Below, one piece after another: positions 46,478 through 54,905 of a stretch of DNA of 64,000 bases. The position numbers were made by a program, and so were the translations under genes. Position 1 is the first letter of the stretch; the number at the start of each line of letters is the position of its first letter. The stretch lies in IMG/VR virus record IMGVR_UViG_3300047382_000771, positions 124,001-188,000 of that record; one strand, written 5' to 3'. Source of the DNA: a virus. The notes under the pieces are model-generated. The model searched no databases, had not been told where the DNA came from, and saw only the letters and a list, made by a program, of their open reading frames with translations.

Positions 46478-46684
46478 ATGTCAAGAATTTCTAAATCCGA
46501 AATAATGAATCTGCTATGCAAGAACTTCACTGCATACGCATCAACTCAATGGCTAAAAAACCCAAACAAACACATGGATGGGTTAACACCTTCTGAGTGC
46601 ATGACTAAAGACCAAAATATAAAAAAAGTCTACAATGCACTCAGCAAGGAAATAGCAGAAACAAAAAATAAAAAATGCAAATAG
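46478..46684 (+). CDS. Standalone DUF2384-like (Xre/MbcA/ParS toxin-binding domain) protein
   Basis: 68 residues from the ATG at 46478; a frame open further upstream crosses the divergent promoter and is ignored. WLKNPNKHMDGLTPSECM (25-42) followed by a helix (KVYNALSKEI) matches the 'W-L-x-x-P-N-x-x-L-x-G-x-T-P-x-E' core of DUF2384, the toxin-binding half of Xre/MbcA-type antitoxins. No DNA-binding half and no RES-type toxin gene are adjacent, so it may neutralise a host toxin or have been recruited for another role. Confidence 0.6.
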   Translation: MSRISKSEIMNLLCKNFTAYASTQWLKNPNKHMDGLTPSECMTKDQNIKKVYNALSKEIAETKNKKCK

Positions 46685-47823
46685 AATATTTATCAGATGA
46701 AGAGGTTGTCTCCTGGGGGACTGTGTTTGAGTACGATACACGCGATTGGTTATTCAATAATAGCAATATAGAAAACTATGTGCAGTACCCTTCCGCTCAA
46801 CTTATGACGGCTCAAGGCGACCCGCCCTGGAAGGGGGCTACGGCATTAATACTTGATATTGATGTAGCAGACGAATCCCCTTATACAGCCTCCAATGTAA
46901 AGGTTAAACTAAGAAAACAAGCCACAGGAGGAGGTATACTTATTCCTGGTGGCGGAACAGTAATGAATGAAGAAATTACTGCGGTAAACCTTAGGGGTTT
47001 TGAGTCTTCTCCTAGTTGCAAGCAGGTTCAGGTCATTGTACCTCTTTCCGCACTTGGAACCTTTGAATACGCATACGAAGTAGAAGGAGAACTTCCTCTT
47101 CTCAAACATATAAAGGTTATAGGGAAAATTTCTGAATTTGATTTGTCTTCACTTAATAGTGGTACAAAAATAAGTGACCTTAGTTATGTAGAGGGTAGAG
47201 ATGATGACCTTTTTGTTATCTCTAGATGCTCCGACACAGAAGGTGAAAGAAAATTTATTACAGATGAGAGATCTGGATCTAGGATCCCAGATTTTTCAGG
47301 AGATAGTAGGAAGTGGGTATCAACACACGCTGTCTCAATGTACCACCTAAGGCAGGGTTTAGGATTAGGGGCCTATGCAGTCATAGAGAAAGGCGGCGGA
47401 GGTGATAGTGTATTTGTTAACTGTTTTATGGTTAACCAAGGTGGTTCAGATACATATACCATCAAAACCCTAAATGGACTTTTCCCTAATAAACAGTGCG
47501 TCGTATTAACATCTTCCACTATGAGTAAAAAAGCTGGCAACCCAGGCATGGGAGATTTGGATGGAGGATACCTCGCCGTGGGCAAAGTATCATTCCCAAG
47601 TGCAGCTGGATCTCCTGCAACTTTACCTAATCAAAAAATTAATGAAAGTTATGATGCCCAAGTTGATGTGACTCAATGCCAGCCAAATATGAAGGTGGTC
47701 CAGGTAAGTACTGGTGGTGACGACAGAAAAGATTATGGTAAGGCCAAAGTTTATGCCCCTGTAGAGGGTAACCCACTTACATACCAACCTGGGTATATGT
47801 ACATAGCATTTATAGGAAGATAA
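46675..47823 (+). CDS. Tail fibre / adhesin-like protein
   Basis: A 382-residue beta-rich protein. Residues about 157-190 hold a KISDLSYVEGRDDDLFVIS motif followed by GERKF, the 'KISDL ... D-x-L-x-V-x-x ... ' element found at fibre N-termini in many phages. Glycine-rich loops (QATGGGILIPGGGTV, EKGGGGDS) suit receptor-binding tips. It is followed by a fibre-assembly-like gene, which supports a fibre role. Its ATG overlaps the previous stop by ten bases. Confidence 0.6.
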   Translation: MQIEYLSDEEVVSWGTVFEYDTRDWLFNNSNIENYVQYPSAQLMTAQGDPPWKGATALILDIDVADESPYTASNVKVKLRKQATGGGILIPGGGTVMNEEITAVNLRGFESSPSCKQVQVIVPLSALGTFEYAYEVEGELPLLKHIKVIGKISEFDLSSLNSGTKISDLSYVEGRDDDLFVISRCSDTEGERKFITDERSGSRIPDFSGDSRKWVSTHAVSMYHLRQGLGLGAYAVIEKGGGGDSVFVNCFMVNQGGSDTYTIKTLNGLFPNKQCVVLTSSTMSKKAGNPGMGDLDGGYLAVGKVSFPSAAGSPATLPNQKINESYDAQVDVTQCQPNMKVVQVSTGGDDRKDYGKAKVYAPVEGNPLTYQPGYMYIAFIGR

Positions 47824-47825
47824 TC

Positions 47826-48272
47826 ATGGCTACTCGAATATTTATAAAACCAGAACCAAACAAAAGTTTTTCAACTTTAGAGTTTGATGATTTAGATAAC
47901 GAAGTTATGCTGAATTACGCAGCAACTAATGGTTATGTAGAGTTTCAAAAACCTCTTACCCTTGAAGACCCTGAGGGATGGTTTGCTCGTGCATACGAAT
48001 ACGACCCAGAAGCTAAAAAAGTTACCATCAACCTAGATAAGGCTAAAAATGGTTACATGGAATTCTTAAAAGAAGCAAGGAGCAACAAACTGAAGGAGCT
48101 AGACGCCCTACAACTCCGCTACTTGGTTCAAAAAAATGAAAAAAAGGTAGAAGAAATTGAAGAAATAAAAATCGCACTCAGAGACATGCCTGAAACTATC
48201 CCTATGGATAAAATCAAAAATGTGTTTGAATTGGTTCACTTATTTCCTCCGATTTTACTACCTGATGAATAG
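47826..48272 (+). CDS. Tail-fibre-assembly-like chaperone
   Basis: A 148-residue protein. The second half (LKEARSNKLKELDALQLR, then EEIKIALRDMPETI) matches the 'R-x-x-K-L-x-x-L-D ... K-x-x-L-R-D-x-P' helical pattern of phage tail fibre assembly proteins, which fold or attach the fibre encoded just upstream. It starts two bases after the 382-residue fibre gene and overlaps the next gene by eight bases. Confidence 0.6.
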   Translation: MATRIFIKPEPNKSFSTLEFDDLDNEVMLNYAATNGYVEFQKPLTLEDPEGWFARAYEYDPEAKKVTINLDKAKNGYMEFLKEARSNKLKELDALQLRYLVQKNEKKVEEIEEIKIALRDMPETIPMDKIKNVFELVHLFPPILLPDE

Positions 48273-48804
48273 ATTTACTCCTGAAGGAGACCTGCTTAAG
48301 GCTGTAAATGTCTTAAGTGAAAAATATGGAGAACTCCCCCCCGAAACTTACGAGGGTGGTGATGCTAAAAAATATATATCTGAAGAATATTATAATATTC
48401 ATAAATCATCAGATATTCCCGAAGCTGAAATGAGTGTCCTTAGGAATTTGTATCTAAAACCAAAAGAAAAATATGACATGATCAGAGGGTTAGCGAAAGT
48501 ATATAACTCTGCGTCTATAATTCAAAGCGGAGATTTCTATTACCCACCAAAAGGGTATATGGGATGGCATACTAACTCAAACACCCCTGGCAGGAGGGTA
48601 TATATAACTTACTCCGCAAAGGCTGGAGAGAATAGTTTTCTATACATAAAAGAGGGTAAAATCGTAAAAGACTACGATGACGCAGGTTGGACTGCTAGAG
48701 AATTTATTGTAGGAGACCAGCCTAATAATTTATTCTGGCATGCCGTGGACGCACAGGCAGCTAGAATCTCTATGGGGTTTAGGGTTTTTGACAATCTTAC
48801 ATAA
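48265..48804 (+). CDS. 2OG-Fe(II) oxygenase-like protein
   Basis: 179 residues from an ATG overlapping the previous stop (ATGAATAG). GYMGWHTNSNTPGRRVYITY followed by LFWHAV and RISMGFRV has the His ... His ... Arg layout of small 2-oxoglutarate/Fe(II) oxygenases. The second metal ligand position is Asn in H-T-N where Asp is typical. Such enzymes hydroxylate proteins or nucleic acids. Placement after fibre genes suggests modification of fibre or surface substrates; unproven. Confidence 0.55.
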   Translation: MNRFTPEGDLLKAVNVLSEKYGELPPETYEGGDAKKYISEEYYNIHKSSDIPEAEMSVLRNLYLKPKEKYDMIRGLAKVYNSASIIQSGDFYYPPKGYMGWHTNSNTPGRRVYITYSAKAGENSFLYIKEGKIVKDYDDAGWTAREFIVGDQPNNLFWHAVDAQAARISMGFRVFDNLT

Positions 48805-48827
48805 AAAGCCCTCTGAAGAGTGCTTTT
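48804..48827. terminator. Bidirectional intrinsic terminator between convergent operons
   Basis: AAAAGCCCTC-TGAA-GAGTGCTTTT forms a ten-position stem with one mismatch and a four-base loop. It has T-rich flanks on both strands, sits between the oxygenase-like gene and the minus-strand LamG operon, and should terminate both. Confidence 0.8.
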
Positions 48828-48832
48828 AATTA

Positions 48833-49807
48833 TTAAACCTCTTTGAGGCCTAATCCTTTTTGGTAATTATTGTCGGAGTATACATATAAATCATTACCCA
48901 TTGTGGTCGGGTGAGCGGTACAATAATATCGATAAACTCCATGCTGTGATGCAGTCCAGGTTGTTACTGTCCCACTTTCTGTAGCAATATCATTACCGTC
49001 GGCATCTTTAATTGCTAGAGGGTGTCCACCAGTATTGTTGGTAAAGCTTATAGTGTCACCAACTCTCATTGTTAAGACTGGGTCAGTTTGATTGGCAAGC
49101 GGTCCTGCTCCAAATTTATAGCCATTAGAAGTTCCGTTTACTGATGCCAGGATATAGTCAAGATTAGTTGCTGGGGGTTGCACAAAATGATTAGCACCAT
49201 TTACTCCAATATCTGGAATTGTTGTTAAACCTGAAGATTCTCCTAAGCGCCAGTAATGCTTTGGTTGTTTTTGTAAATTCATCCAGTTTCTCGTGACTCC
49301 TTTGTTGTAAATTTCTGGAGCTATGTCACTAATATCTTCATCCCAGTATGCCAAATCTCCGACTTGCATATTGCAGGCATTATTTGGATCAAGTTCCCAA
49401 TCAAAATTAGGATCGGGATAATAACTTGCTGTATCTGTATTGTATGCAACCTTTTCGCCGTTAAACCAAAATTCCATCGAAGTTGGATTTTTCTTCAAGA
49501 ACAACCAATTATTTAATTTTTTGGGTTGGTAATTAACTTTAAAAGTTGAACTATTTGGTTCAACAATATCTGGATTATACCAAGATGTTGCTGTGGTAAT
49601 AAATCCGTGACTCCTAGGTTCTATTTTTTTGGTATGTTGATTGAATGTTACACCTGATATTTGGCCACCCGTTTGCCCTCGCAAAAATACTGAATTATGA
49701 GCTGGAATATCACTTATATCTTCGTATGGATCGTAAAACCAAAATGAATAGCCGTACCCAGATGCGTTATTAAAGGTTACACCACCGTTTTGAGTAACTA
49801 ATTTCAT
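48833..49807 (-). CDS. LamG-like tail protein with C-terminal cupredoxin-like domain
   Basis: A 324-residue protein. Residues about 1-190 form a LamG/concanavalin-like jellyroll (YGYSFWFYDPYED, WLFLKKNPTSMEFWFNGEKV, GDLAYWDEDIS). Residues about 240-310 look like a cupredoxin: LTMRVGDTISFTN, then His262, and YYCTAHPTTMGN giving Cys296, His299 and Met303 as a type 1 copper set. Similar domains recur in marine phage virion proteins. It may lack its own anchor because the preceding 86-residue gene encodes one. Probably a carbohydrate-binding decoration. Confidence 0.6.
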   Translation of the reverse strand: MKLVTQNGGVTFNNASGYGYSFWFYDPYEDISDIPAHNSVFLRGQTGGQISGVTFNQHTKKIEPRSHGFITTATSWYNPDIVEPNSSTFKVNYQPKKLNNWLFLKKNPTSMEFWFNGEKVAYNTDTASYYPDPNFDWELDPNNACNMQVGDLAYWDEDISDIAPEIYNKGVTRNWMNLQKQPKHYWRLGESSGLTTIPDIGVNGANHFVQPPATNLDYILASVNGTSNGYKFGAGPLANQTDPVLTMRVGDTISFTNNTGGHPLAIKDADGNDIATESGTVTTWTASQHGVYRYYCTAHPTTMGNDLYVYSDNNYQKGLGLKEV

Positions 49808-49812
49808 AATTA

Positions 49813-50073
49813 TTATTCTATAGCCCCAGGGAAGCCCATTAAATTAATGTTTGTTAATTTTGCCGTTAAATTTGCAGCCTTGTAAATGCTGCAGGAATCA
49901 ACGGTAGATGTTTCTTTAGCTATATATAATGCTGGGGCATCTCCAGTTACTAATAACATCTCACCTGCAACTGCATCGCCAGTAGCATTTGTGATATCTC
50001 CTCCTGTGCGTATTTTTAGACGGTAAGTTTGATTATTTAAATACTGCCCGCTATATCCTATATCTTCTTTCAT
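49813..50073 (-). CDS. Freestanding tail anchor module
   Basis: An 86-residue protein that is essentially the N-terminal module of the 345-residue LamG protein: GYSGQYLNNQTYRLKIRTGG, DAVAGEMLLVTGD and ALYIAKETSTVDS align with its residues 5-60. It ends just before the 324-residue LamG/cupredoxin gene, but the frames differ by more than a single stop, so they are encoded separately. It probably docks its neighbour to the tail. Confidence 0.55.
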   Translation of the reverse strand: MKEDIGYSGQYLNNQTYRLKIRTGGDITNATGDAVAGEMLLVTGDAPALYIAKETSTVDSCSIYKAANLTAKLTNINLMGFPGAIE

Positions 50074-50075
50074 TA

Positions 50076-50975
50076 TTAAATCCCTGGGTATTCTGGTGAA
50101 AATACTACATTGCTAGCTGTGGGGTGAAATTGATTTACCCCATCATCATAAAGAACTCCATCCAAAGCTAGGTGTTGTACTGGATTAAGTTCATCAATCA
50201 AAGTCTTAGGATTCGAAAGTCCATTACCGTAAAGAAAACCTATCTGAGCTGCTGAAAGTGATTTATTAAATATAGCAATATCAGCCATATTTCCTTCTAG
50301 CCATTGAGTGCTAGGTGTTCCTCCAGACACGGTACTACCTCCAGAATAAAACCCCTGACCAATATCAACCATACTAACTCCAGTACTTGGAACTTGTTTA
50401 GATAAAACACCATTCATGTATACAGAGATAATTGCATTAGCGATATCAAAACTCAGAGCAAAATGATTCCATTCGCCTTGTACAAATGTAGCTACATTGT
50501 CATCCCTGAAAGTTTGAGTAGAGCCATTAAAACCTATGAGTCTTACTGTTGGCGCACCTCCAGTACAGTCAATTAAAAATCCATCGGTTGCTGACTGCCT
50601 ATAATTTACTGTCGTAAGCAAAGTTTGAGCAATAAGCTGGTTAGGTTTAAAAAATAAAGAAAGAGCGATATCTCCAGAAAAATTAAAACCAGGGGATGCG
50701 GCTCCAGTAAGGTAGGAACTCGTGCCATTGAAATTAGCAGAAAGACTATTGTAAGGAATTTCTTGGTTTTCTGCGATATCAAATAGTGCCGACACTCCAT
50801 GGTTAGTCGGATTAGAGGTTTTTTGGCCTACACAGACCCCATTAACCTTTGTGTCATACAAGATTTCGCCAGGGATTGCATCCTTTATACCTTTGTATAT
50901 ATCGCTTCCTGTTTTTTTCTTAATGCGATATGATTTATCGCCAAGCAATTGTAAGTTATGATCTTTGTTTTCCAT
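50076..50975 (-). CDS. LamG-domain tail protein
   Basis: A 299-residue protein. Residues 1-75 are a divergent version of the shared anchor (LLGDKSYRIKKKTGSD, DAIPGEILYDT). Residues about 80-270 are a LamG jellyroll (LSANFNGTSSYLTG, IALSLFFKPNQL, WNHFALSFDIANAIISVYMNG, MADIAIFNKSLSAAQIGFLY). LamG domains bind glycans. Start overlaps the upstream stop by 20 bases. Confidence 0.7.
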   Translation of the reverse strand: MENKDHNLQLLGDKSYRIKKKTGSDIYKGIKDAIPGEILYDTKVNGVCVGQKTSNPTNHGVSALFDIAENQEIPYNSLSANFNGTSSYLTGAASPGFNFSGDIALSLFFKPNQLIAQTLLTTVNYRQSATDGFLIDCTGGAPTVRLIGFNGSTQTFRDDNVATFVQGEWNHFALSFDIANAIISVYMNGVLSKQVPSTGVSMVDIGQGFYSGGSTVSGGTPSTQWLEGNMADIAIFNKSLSAAQIGFLYGNGLSNPKTLIDELNPVQHLALDGVLYDDGVNQFHPTASNVVFSPEYPGI

Positions 50976-51993
50976 ACCTAATATTATTGTGAGGAGAATC
51001 GTAACTTAATTCGTAAGGAGCATTACCCCCTGGGCCAGAAACATTATCGTCATTCAGGTCTTGGTCTGTTAGATATAATGCTGCATCTGAATTTACTCCA
51101 TGGCTACTAAAAGCTTCTAATCCTTGTGGAGCATTACCGAAATTCCACCAATAAAGTGGGTTATAGCTACCAGCGCTTTTATTATCGTATACGCCTTGGA
51201 CTTGGGCAGAGGTCAACTCTGCATCAAAAAATGCTATCTCATGATATTTTCCAAAAAGAGTATACTGCATTGCATTTGTTCGTTGACCAAATGCCCAGGA
51301 TGAATTAAGTCCAAGCATCCCAGTAAAGCTACCAATATCATTGCGAGTAATAGAATTTGTTTGCTCCATGCCGTCTATATAAAGTTTCAAACCACTTGAG
51401 ACTGTTCCCCCATCATATGTTAAAACGAAATGATGCCATTTGTCTTTGGTTATGGGTGCATTATTTTGAATAAGCTGTATTTTGTCGCCCGTACCACCTC
51501 CACCGTTAGAGCCAGTATAAACTGTAATTGATGTATCATTGTTGGACGGATTGTAAAACCATTCTAAATCATAAGTATAACTATTTCCAGCTTTTCTTGC
51601 GAAGAATGTTGATCCTTTTTGTCTAGGGTCAATCTTAATCCAAAGAGAAATTGAAAGTGGGCTGTTATTCTTGAAATGCATTTCGTGGCTATTATTTGAC
51701 CCAATAAAAGTTCTAAAAGCTGTATCCCTAAAAATCTCTTGAGAAAAAGCATAATTATTGTAATCTCCTCCAGAAATTAAACCACCAGCGTCTGCGACCT
51801 TGTAAATACCAAAATCATCATCTATGGAAGTTTCAGTACATACATATAAACTTTGGTCGGAAACCCCTGTTGTTAAAAACATTTCTCCTGCTACTGCATT
51901 TCCAGTAATATTTGCAATATCTGATCCTGTTCGGATTTTCAATCTAAACTCTTTACTGTCGAGAAACTGCCCACTATATACTATATTTGACAT
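50956..51993 (-). CDS. LamG-domain tail protein
   Basis: A 345-residue protein. Residues 1-75 form the anchor module (YSGQFLDSKEFRLKIRTGSD, NAVAGEMFLTTG, LYVCTETS). Residues about 95-290 are a LamG jellyroll (NNSPLSISLWIKIDP, WHHFVLTYDGGTVSSGLKLY, EIAFFDAELTSAQVQGVY). It is collinear with the 299-residue product downstream, so the operon carries repeated anchor-plus-LamG cassettes, probably glycan-binding fibres or tips. Confidence 0.7.
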   Translation of the reverse strand: MSNIVYSGQFLDSKEFRLKIRTGSDIANITGNAVAGEMFLTTGVSDQSLYVCTETSIDDDFGIYKVADAGGLISGGDYNNYAFSQEIFRDTAFRTFIGSNNSHEMHFKNNSPLSISLWIKIDPRQKGSTFFARKAGNSYTYDLEWFYNPSNNDTSITVYTGSNGGGGTGDKIQLIQNNAPITKDKWHHFVLTYDGGTVSSGLKLYIDGMEQTNSITRNDIGSFTGMLGLNSSWAFGQRTNAMQYTLFGKYHEIAFFDAELTSAQVQGVYDNKSAGSYNPLYWWNFGNAPQGLEAFSSHGVNSDAALYLTDQDLNDDNVSGPGGNAPYELSYDSPHNNIRYGKQRS

Positions 51994-51998
51994 AAAAT

Positions 51999-53636
51999 TT
52001 ACCCTATTAGTATTGACACTCCAGCTCCGTTAGCTAAACCGTTTCCAAATGCTCTGAAATTTTGTCCAGCTGGTACAGTTAATGAACTTCCGACTGCACC
52101 GCCATTAAGACCTGTTGCTCCACCACTTGTTATTGTTATAGCTGCCCCAGTGCAATTTAAAAATGTAGCATGCCAACCTTCTCCGTAACTCGCATTAAAC
52201 CCTACGCTAGTGACTCCAGCGTCTAGACGCACGACTTTAGCCAACATAGTACCATTTGCGGTAAAGTTGCCGCTCTGCACCATAAAATCAGGCCTTTTTG
52301 AGAAAAGTGGCTGAAGAATGCCTTTTTGTTTGAAAAAGAATGTTCCATTACCCAAGTCAAATAAAGCTTGCCCGTCTTCAACAAAATCACCAATAGTAGT
52401 ACCTGCTACATTTACCCAACTTTGGTTTGTAGCATCGTATTGAAATGTTTCGTTTGTTTCAATATTAAATACGAGATCATTGGTTGCTGCATCGGCAAAT
52501 GCCGCACCTTGCTGAGCAATAAATAATTCAGTCCAAGAACATCTTGGTTGAGATCTTGCAACTAGTCCCCATCTGCATGGGTTTTGAAATCTAGCCATAG
52601 TAGCTTGTGGTACTGTAGCTAACCTAGTGGCCATAGACACGTTACTTGCAAGACTATTAGCTGCCTGAGTTAAATCTATACTCATATATCCAACCCATGA
52701 TGGATCATCATCAGGCGGGACAGTAGCTACATTATATGCAACCCATACTTCAATTTGATTTGATTTTCTTGATACTTTAAATGCGTCACCGTTTGGATAA
52801 TAGGTCTGCCAACGTTGACTACTACTATATGGTACCGTGCTTTCTGCTTCCGCAAGCCAAGATTCATTGGATTTATTAAAATTATAACAAACACCCCATC
52901 GATATGCCGCCCCGTCTCTGCTAGTACCCTTAGTATTTGACCTAATAATACTAAGAGTTTCATCAGATCCAGTGGATTGATCTAGAGCTATAACAAATCC
53001 AATGGCATCATCTTCGTCAGCACTTCTTGCTATAAGTCTAGCTTCGTAACCACTGTAAAAATCTTGACTAGCAAAACCTACTGCATATTGAGTATTTGTT
53101 GGTTGAGTAATGTTTCCATTTCCATCTATAGACCAACCTTGTTCTCCAGAAGGGGAATTGTGATCATCATTTAAATAATGACTAAACCTATAAAAATTAT
53201 CTAAAATATCTTGGAATGATATGTAAATCGCAGTCTGATTAAAGATAACTTCAGGAGCACCTCTTCCAGCCAAAGCTTTTTGAAGAAAAGGTTTATTTAC
53301 TAGATTAGTACCATTTGTACCCTCGTAAATTAAATGTTCTCCAGCATCTGTGTTTGTGGGAATTGCAAATACAGGTTGACCGCCAATTGTTGGGGGATTA
53401 TTTGTGGTATATGTAACTGTTGTGTTTCCAGCTGAGTTGATTGTATTAATCGTATCACCAAGTTGGGTTTGAACAGTTGGATCCGTAAGAGCTTCTTTTA
53501 CAATTTCACCTACGGTTGCAGATACTGTTTGGTTTGCACCGCCCGCACTTCTTGCTACAGGAATTAAATCCCCTGGAAGTATTGTTATACTCGCTCCTGA
53601 CGCGGAAGTAAGTTGTCTTATAGTCTGGAATGACAT
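51999..53636 (-). CDS. Tail fibre protein with shared anchor motif
   Basis: A 545-residue protein. Residues 1-50 carry the anchor pattern (TIRQLTSASGASITILPGDL, IPVARSAGG, then TVSATVGEIV). The central region (about 150-340) looks like a beta-sandwich (YEARLIARSADEDDAIGFVI, IEVWVAYNVATVPP). The C-terminus (about 440-545) has glycine/alanine-rich strands with SYGEGWHATFLNCTGAAITI. Likely a trimeric fibre; no enzymatic motif found. Confidence 0.65.
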   Translation of the reverse strand: MSFQTIRQLTSASGASITILPGDLIPVARSAGGANQTVSATVGEIVKEALTDPTVQTQLGDTINTINSAGNTTVTYTTNNPPTIGGQPVFAIPTNTDAGEHLIYEGTNGTNLVNKPFLQKALAGRGAPEVIFNQTAIYISFQDILDNFYRFSHYLNDDHNSPSGEQGWSIDGNGNITQPTNTQYAVGFASQDFYSGYEARLIARSADEDDAIGFVIALDQSTGSDETLSIIRSNTKGTSRDGAAYRWGVCYNFNKSNESWLAEAESTVPYSSSQRWQTYYPNGDAFKVSRKSNQIEVWVAYNVATVPPDDDPSWVGYMSIDLTQAANSLASNVSMATRLATVPQATMARFQNPCRWGLVARSQPRCSWTELFIAQQGAAFADAATNDLVFNIETNETFQYDATNQSWVNVAGTTIGDFVEDGQALFDLGNGTFFFKQKGILQPLFSKRPDFMVQSGNFTANGTMLAKVVRLDAGVTSVGFNASYGEGWHATFLNCTGAAITITSGGATGLNGGAVGSSLTVPAGQNFRAFGNGLANGAGVSILIG

Positions 53637-53653
53637 TATTTAAAAATTCGGGG

Positions 53654-54628
53654 CTATTTAGTTTTTTTCTTCTTATATCCAGATTCTGCTGGAGTATGAG
53701 TATAACCCATTTTTTTGTATTTCAAGTGCTCCTCTTGACTTTTAGCTTTGTAGGCTTTTCCAGTTTTGGGGTCATACATGTCATGAGGCTTGAAAGCTTT
53801 AGCTTTTTCGTCCATCTCGTCATGGTCGCCACAATCACTTGCTTTACCCTTTTTTTCTAAAATCTTTTTTTGTATAGCGGGAGGTAAACTTTTTTGCTCT
53901 TTTGTTAGGCTGTCTTTTTTTTCGTCGCCTTTTTCATCTTCAGCTTTAGATTTCTTATCTTTACTGGATTTTTGGGCTTTCTTTAAAGCTTTAGGGTCTG
54001 GGTAATCTTTATCACCTGGTTTTGCAGGTTTGTAGTTTTTACCTTCACGTTTCTTTTTGTCACGGATATTCTCCCATAAGCCCTTTTTGGCATCAGACTC
54101 TTTTTCTTCCTCCTTGGAATCCTTAGAATCTTTCTTGTCTTTTGAACCGCCCTTTTTGCTTTTTTCAATTTTTTCTTGAATAGCTGGAGGCAATTTTTTT
54201 TGCTTTTCTGAAAGTTCTGCTCCACTCTCATCTAAAAAGTCTGCCATCTCATCTTCTAAGTCAGCTTCTCCTTTAGTCACACTTTTCACACTTTTCTTAC
54301 TCCACATTTTGCAACTCCAGTATTTAGCCTTAGTCTTGGGCCCAGGATTATCGCAACCATGACGGGCACGAAAACTTCGGCGGCGTGCAGGATCATCACG
54401 TTTAATTTCCATGTTGGGGTCACCAAAGTTTACTTTTACTACATTGCCCTTCTCGTTTTTCACATATACGGAAAACTTCTTTGGCCCACCTGAAGTCCTA
54501 AAAGGTTTGTTTAGTTTTTTTCCTTTTTTTTCTTCTTTTGCCCAGGATTCTGCGTTAATTTCTTCTTCATTACCCTCGCTTGCGAGTAATTGAAGTCTAA
54601 TTTGTTCTGTAAAATCTAGTTCTTCCAT
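53654..54628 (-). CDS. Lysine-rich, mostly disordered phage protein
   Basis: A 324-residue protein. Residues about 48-112 form the only folded-looking part (KKFSVYVKNEKGNVVKVNFG, FRARHGCDNPG, KYWSCKMW), a basic cysteine-containing domain I recognise as recurring in large tailed phages without a known role. The rest is lysine/glutamate-rich and repeats 'L-[ST]-x-[EK]-Q-K-x-L-P-P-A-I-Q-x-K-I' twice. It ends with YDPKTGKAYKAKS. First gene of the leftward fibre operon, with a GTGTAATATTAA motif upstream. Confidence 0.6.
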   Translation of the reverse strand: MEELDFTEQIRLQLLASEGNEEEINAESWAKEEKKGKKLNKPFRTSGGPKKFSVYVKNEKGNVVKVNFGDPNMEIKRDDPARRRSFRARHGCDNPGPKTKAKYWSCKMWSKKSVKSVTKGEADLEDEMADFLDESGAELSEKQKKLPPAIQEKIEKSKKGGSKDKKDSKDSKEEEKESDAKKGLWENIRDKKKREGKNYKPAKPGDKDYPDPKALKKAQKSSKDKKSKAEDEKGDEKKDSLTKEQKSLPPAIQKKILEKKGKASDCGDHDEMDEKAKAFKPHDMYDPKTGKAYKAKSQEEHLKYKKMGYTHTPAESGYKKKKTK

Positions 54629-54870
54629 TTTTTTTTAATTTGGTGATTTATTAATATTACACTTATTATAAACTTTGTACTAGTTATTTTTCTAGTTTTA
54701 TTTTATAGCCTCCAAATTTTTTTCGATTAAGCAAATATTTGAAAGTATACTTGTTTATTTTGAGAATGAGAAATACCACCCCCCGCCGCTATTTGAAAAG
54801 ACCTATTAGTGATTTATTCAAAAAATGGGGTGGGTAGCAATAATTAATTTAAAAAAAAAGTTCAATTAGC
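54629..54870. other. AT-rich intergenic region between late and early gene blocks
   Basis: About 240 bases without a credible gene, lying between a leftward late operon and the first rightward early promoter. It contains the GTGTAATATTAA motif at 54651-54662 (minus strand), long A/T runs and a CACCCCCCGCCGC patch. A regulatory or replication role is possible but nothing specific is visible. Confidence 0.5.
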
Positions 54871-54905
54871 TTGACTCGACCCCCCTGTTTTGCTACCTTA
54901 TATAT
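54871..54905 (+). promoter_or_regulatory. Early promoter directly abutting the start codon (72-residue gene)
   Basis: TTGACT (54871-54876), 17-base spacer, TACCTT (54894-54899), six bases, then ATG at 54906. The predicted transcription start falls on the ATG and no Shine-Dalgarno is present, so the mRNA is predicted leaderless. Confidence 0.75.

Noticed and set aside
49807-50073. 86- and 324-residue genes as one gene broken by a frameshift
   Set aside because: The first ends in TAATAA and the second has its own ATG in another frame; domain boundaries fit two intact products, though a sequencing error is not excluded.
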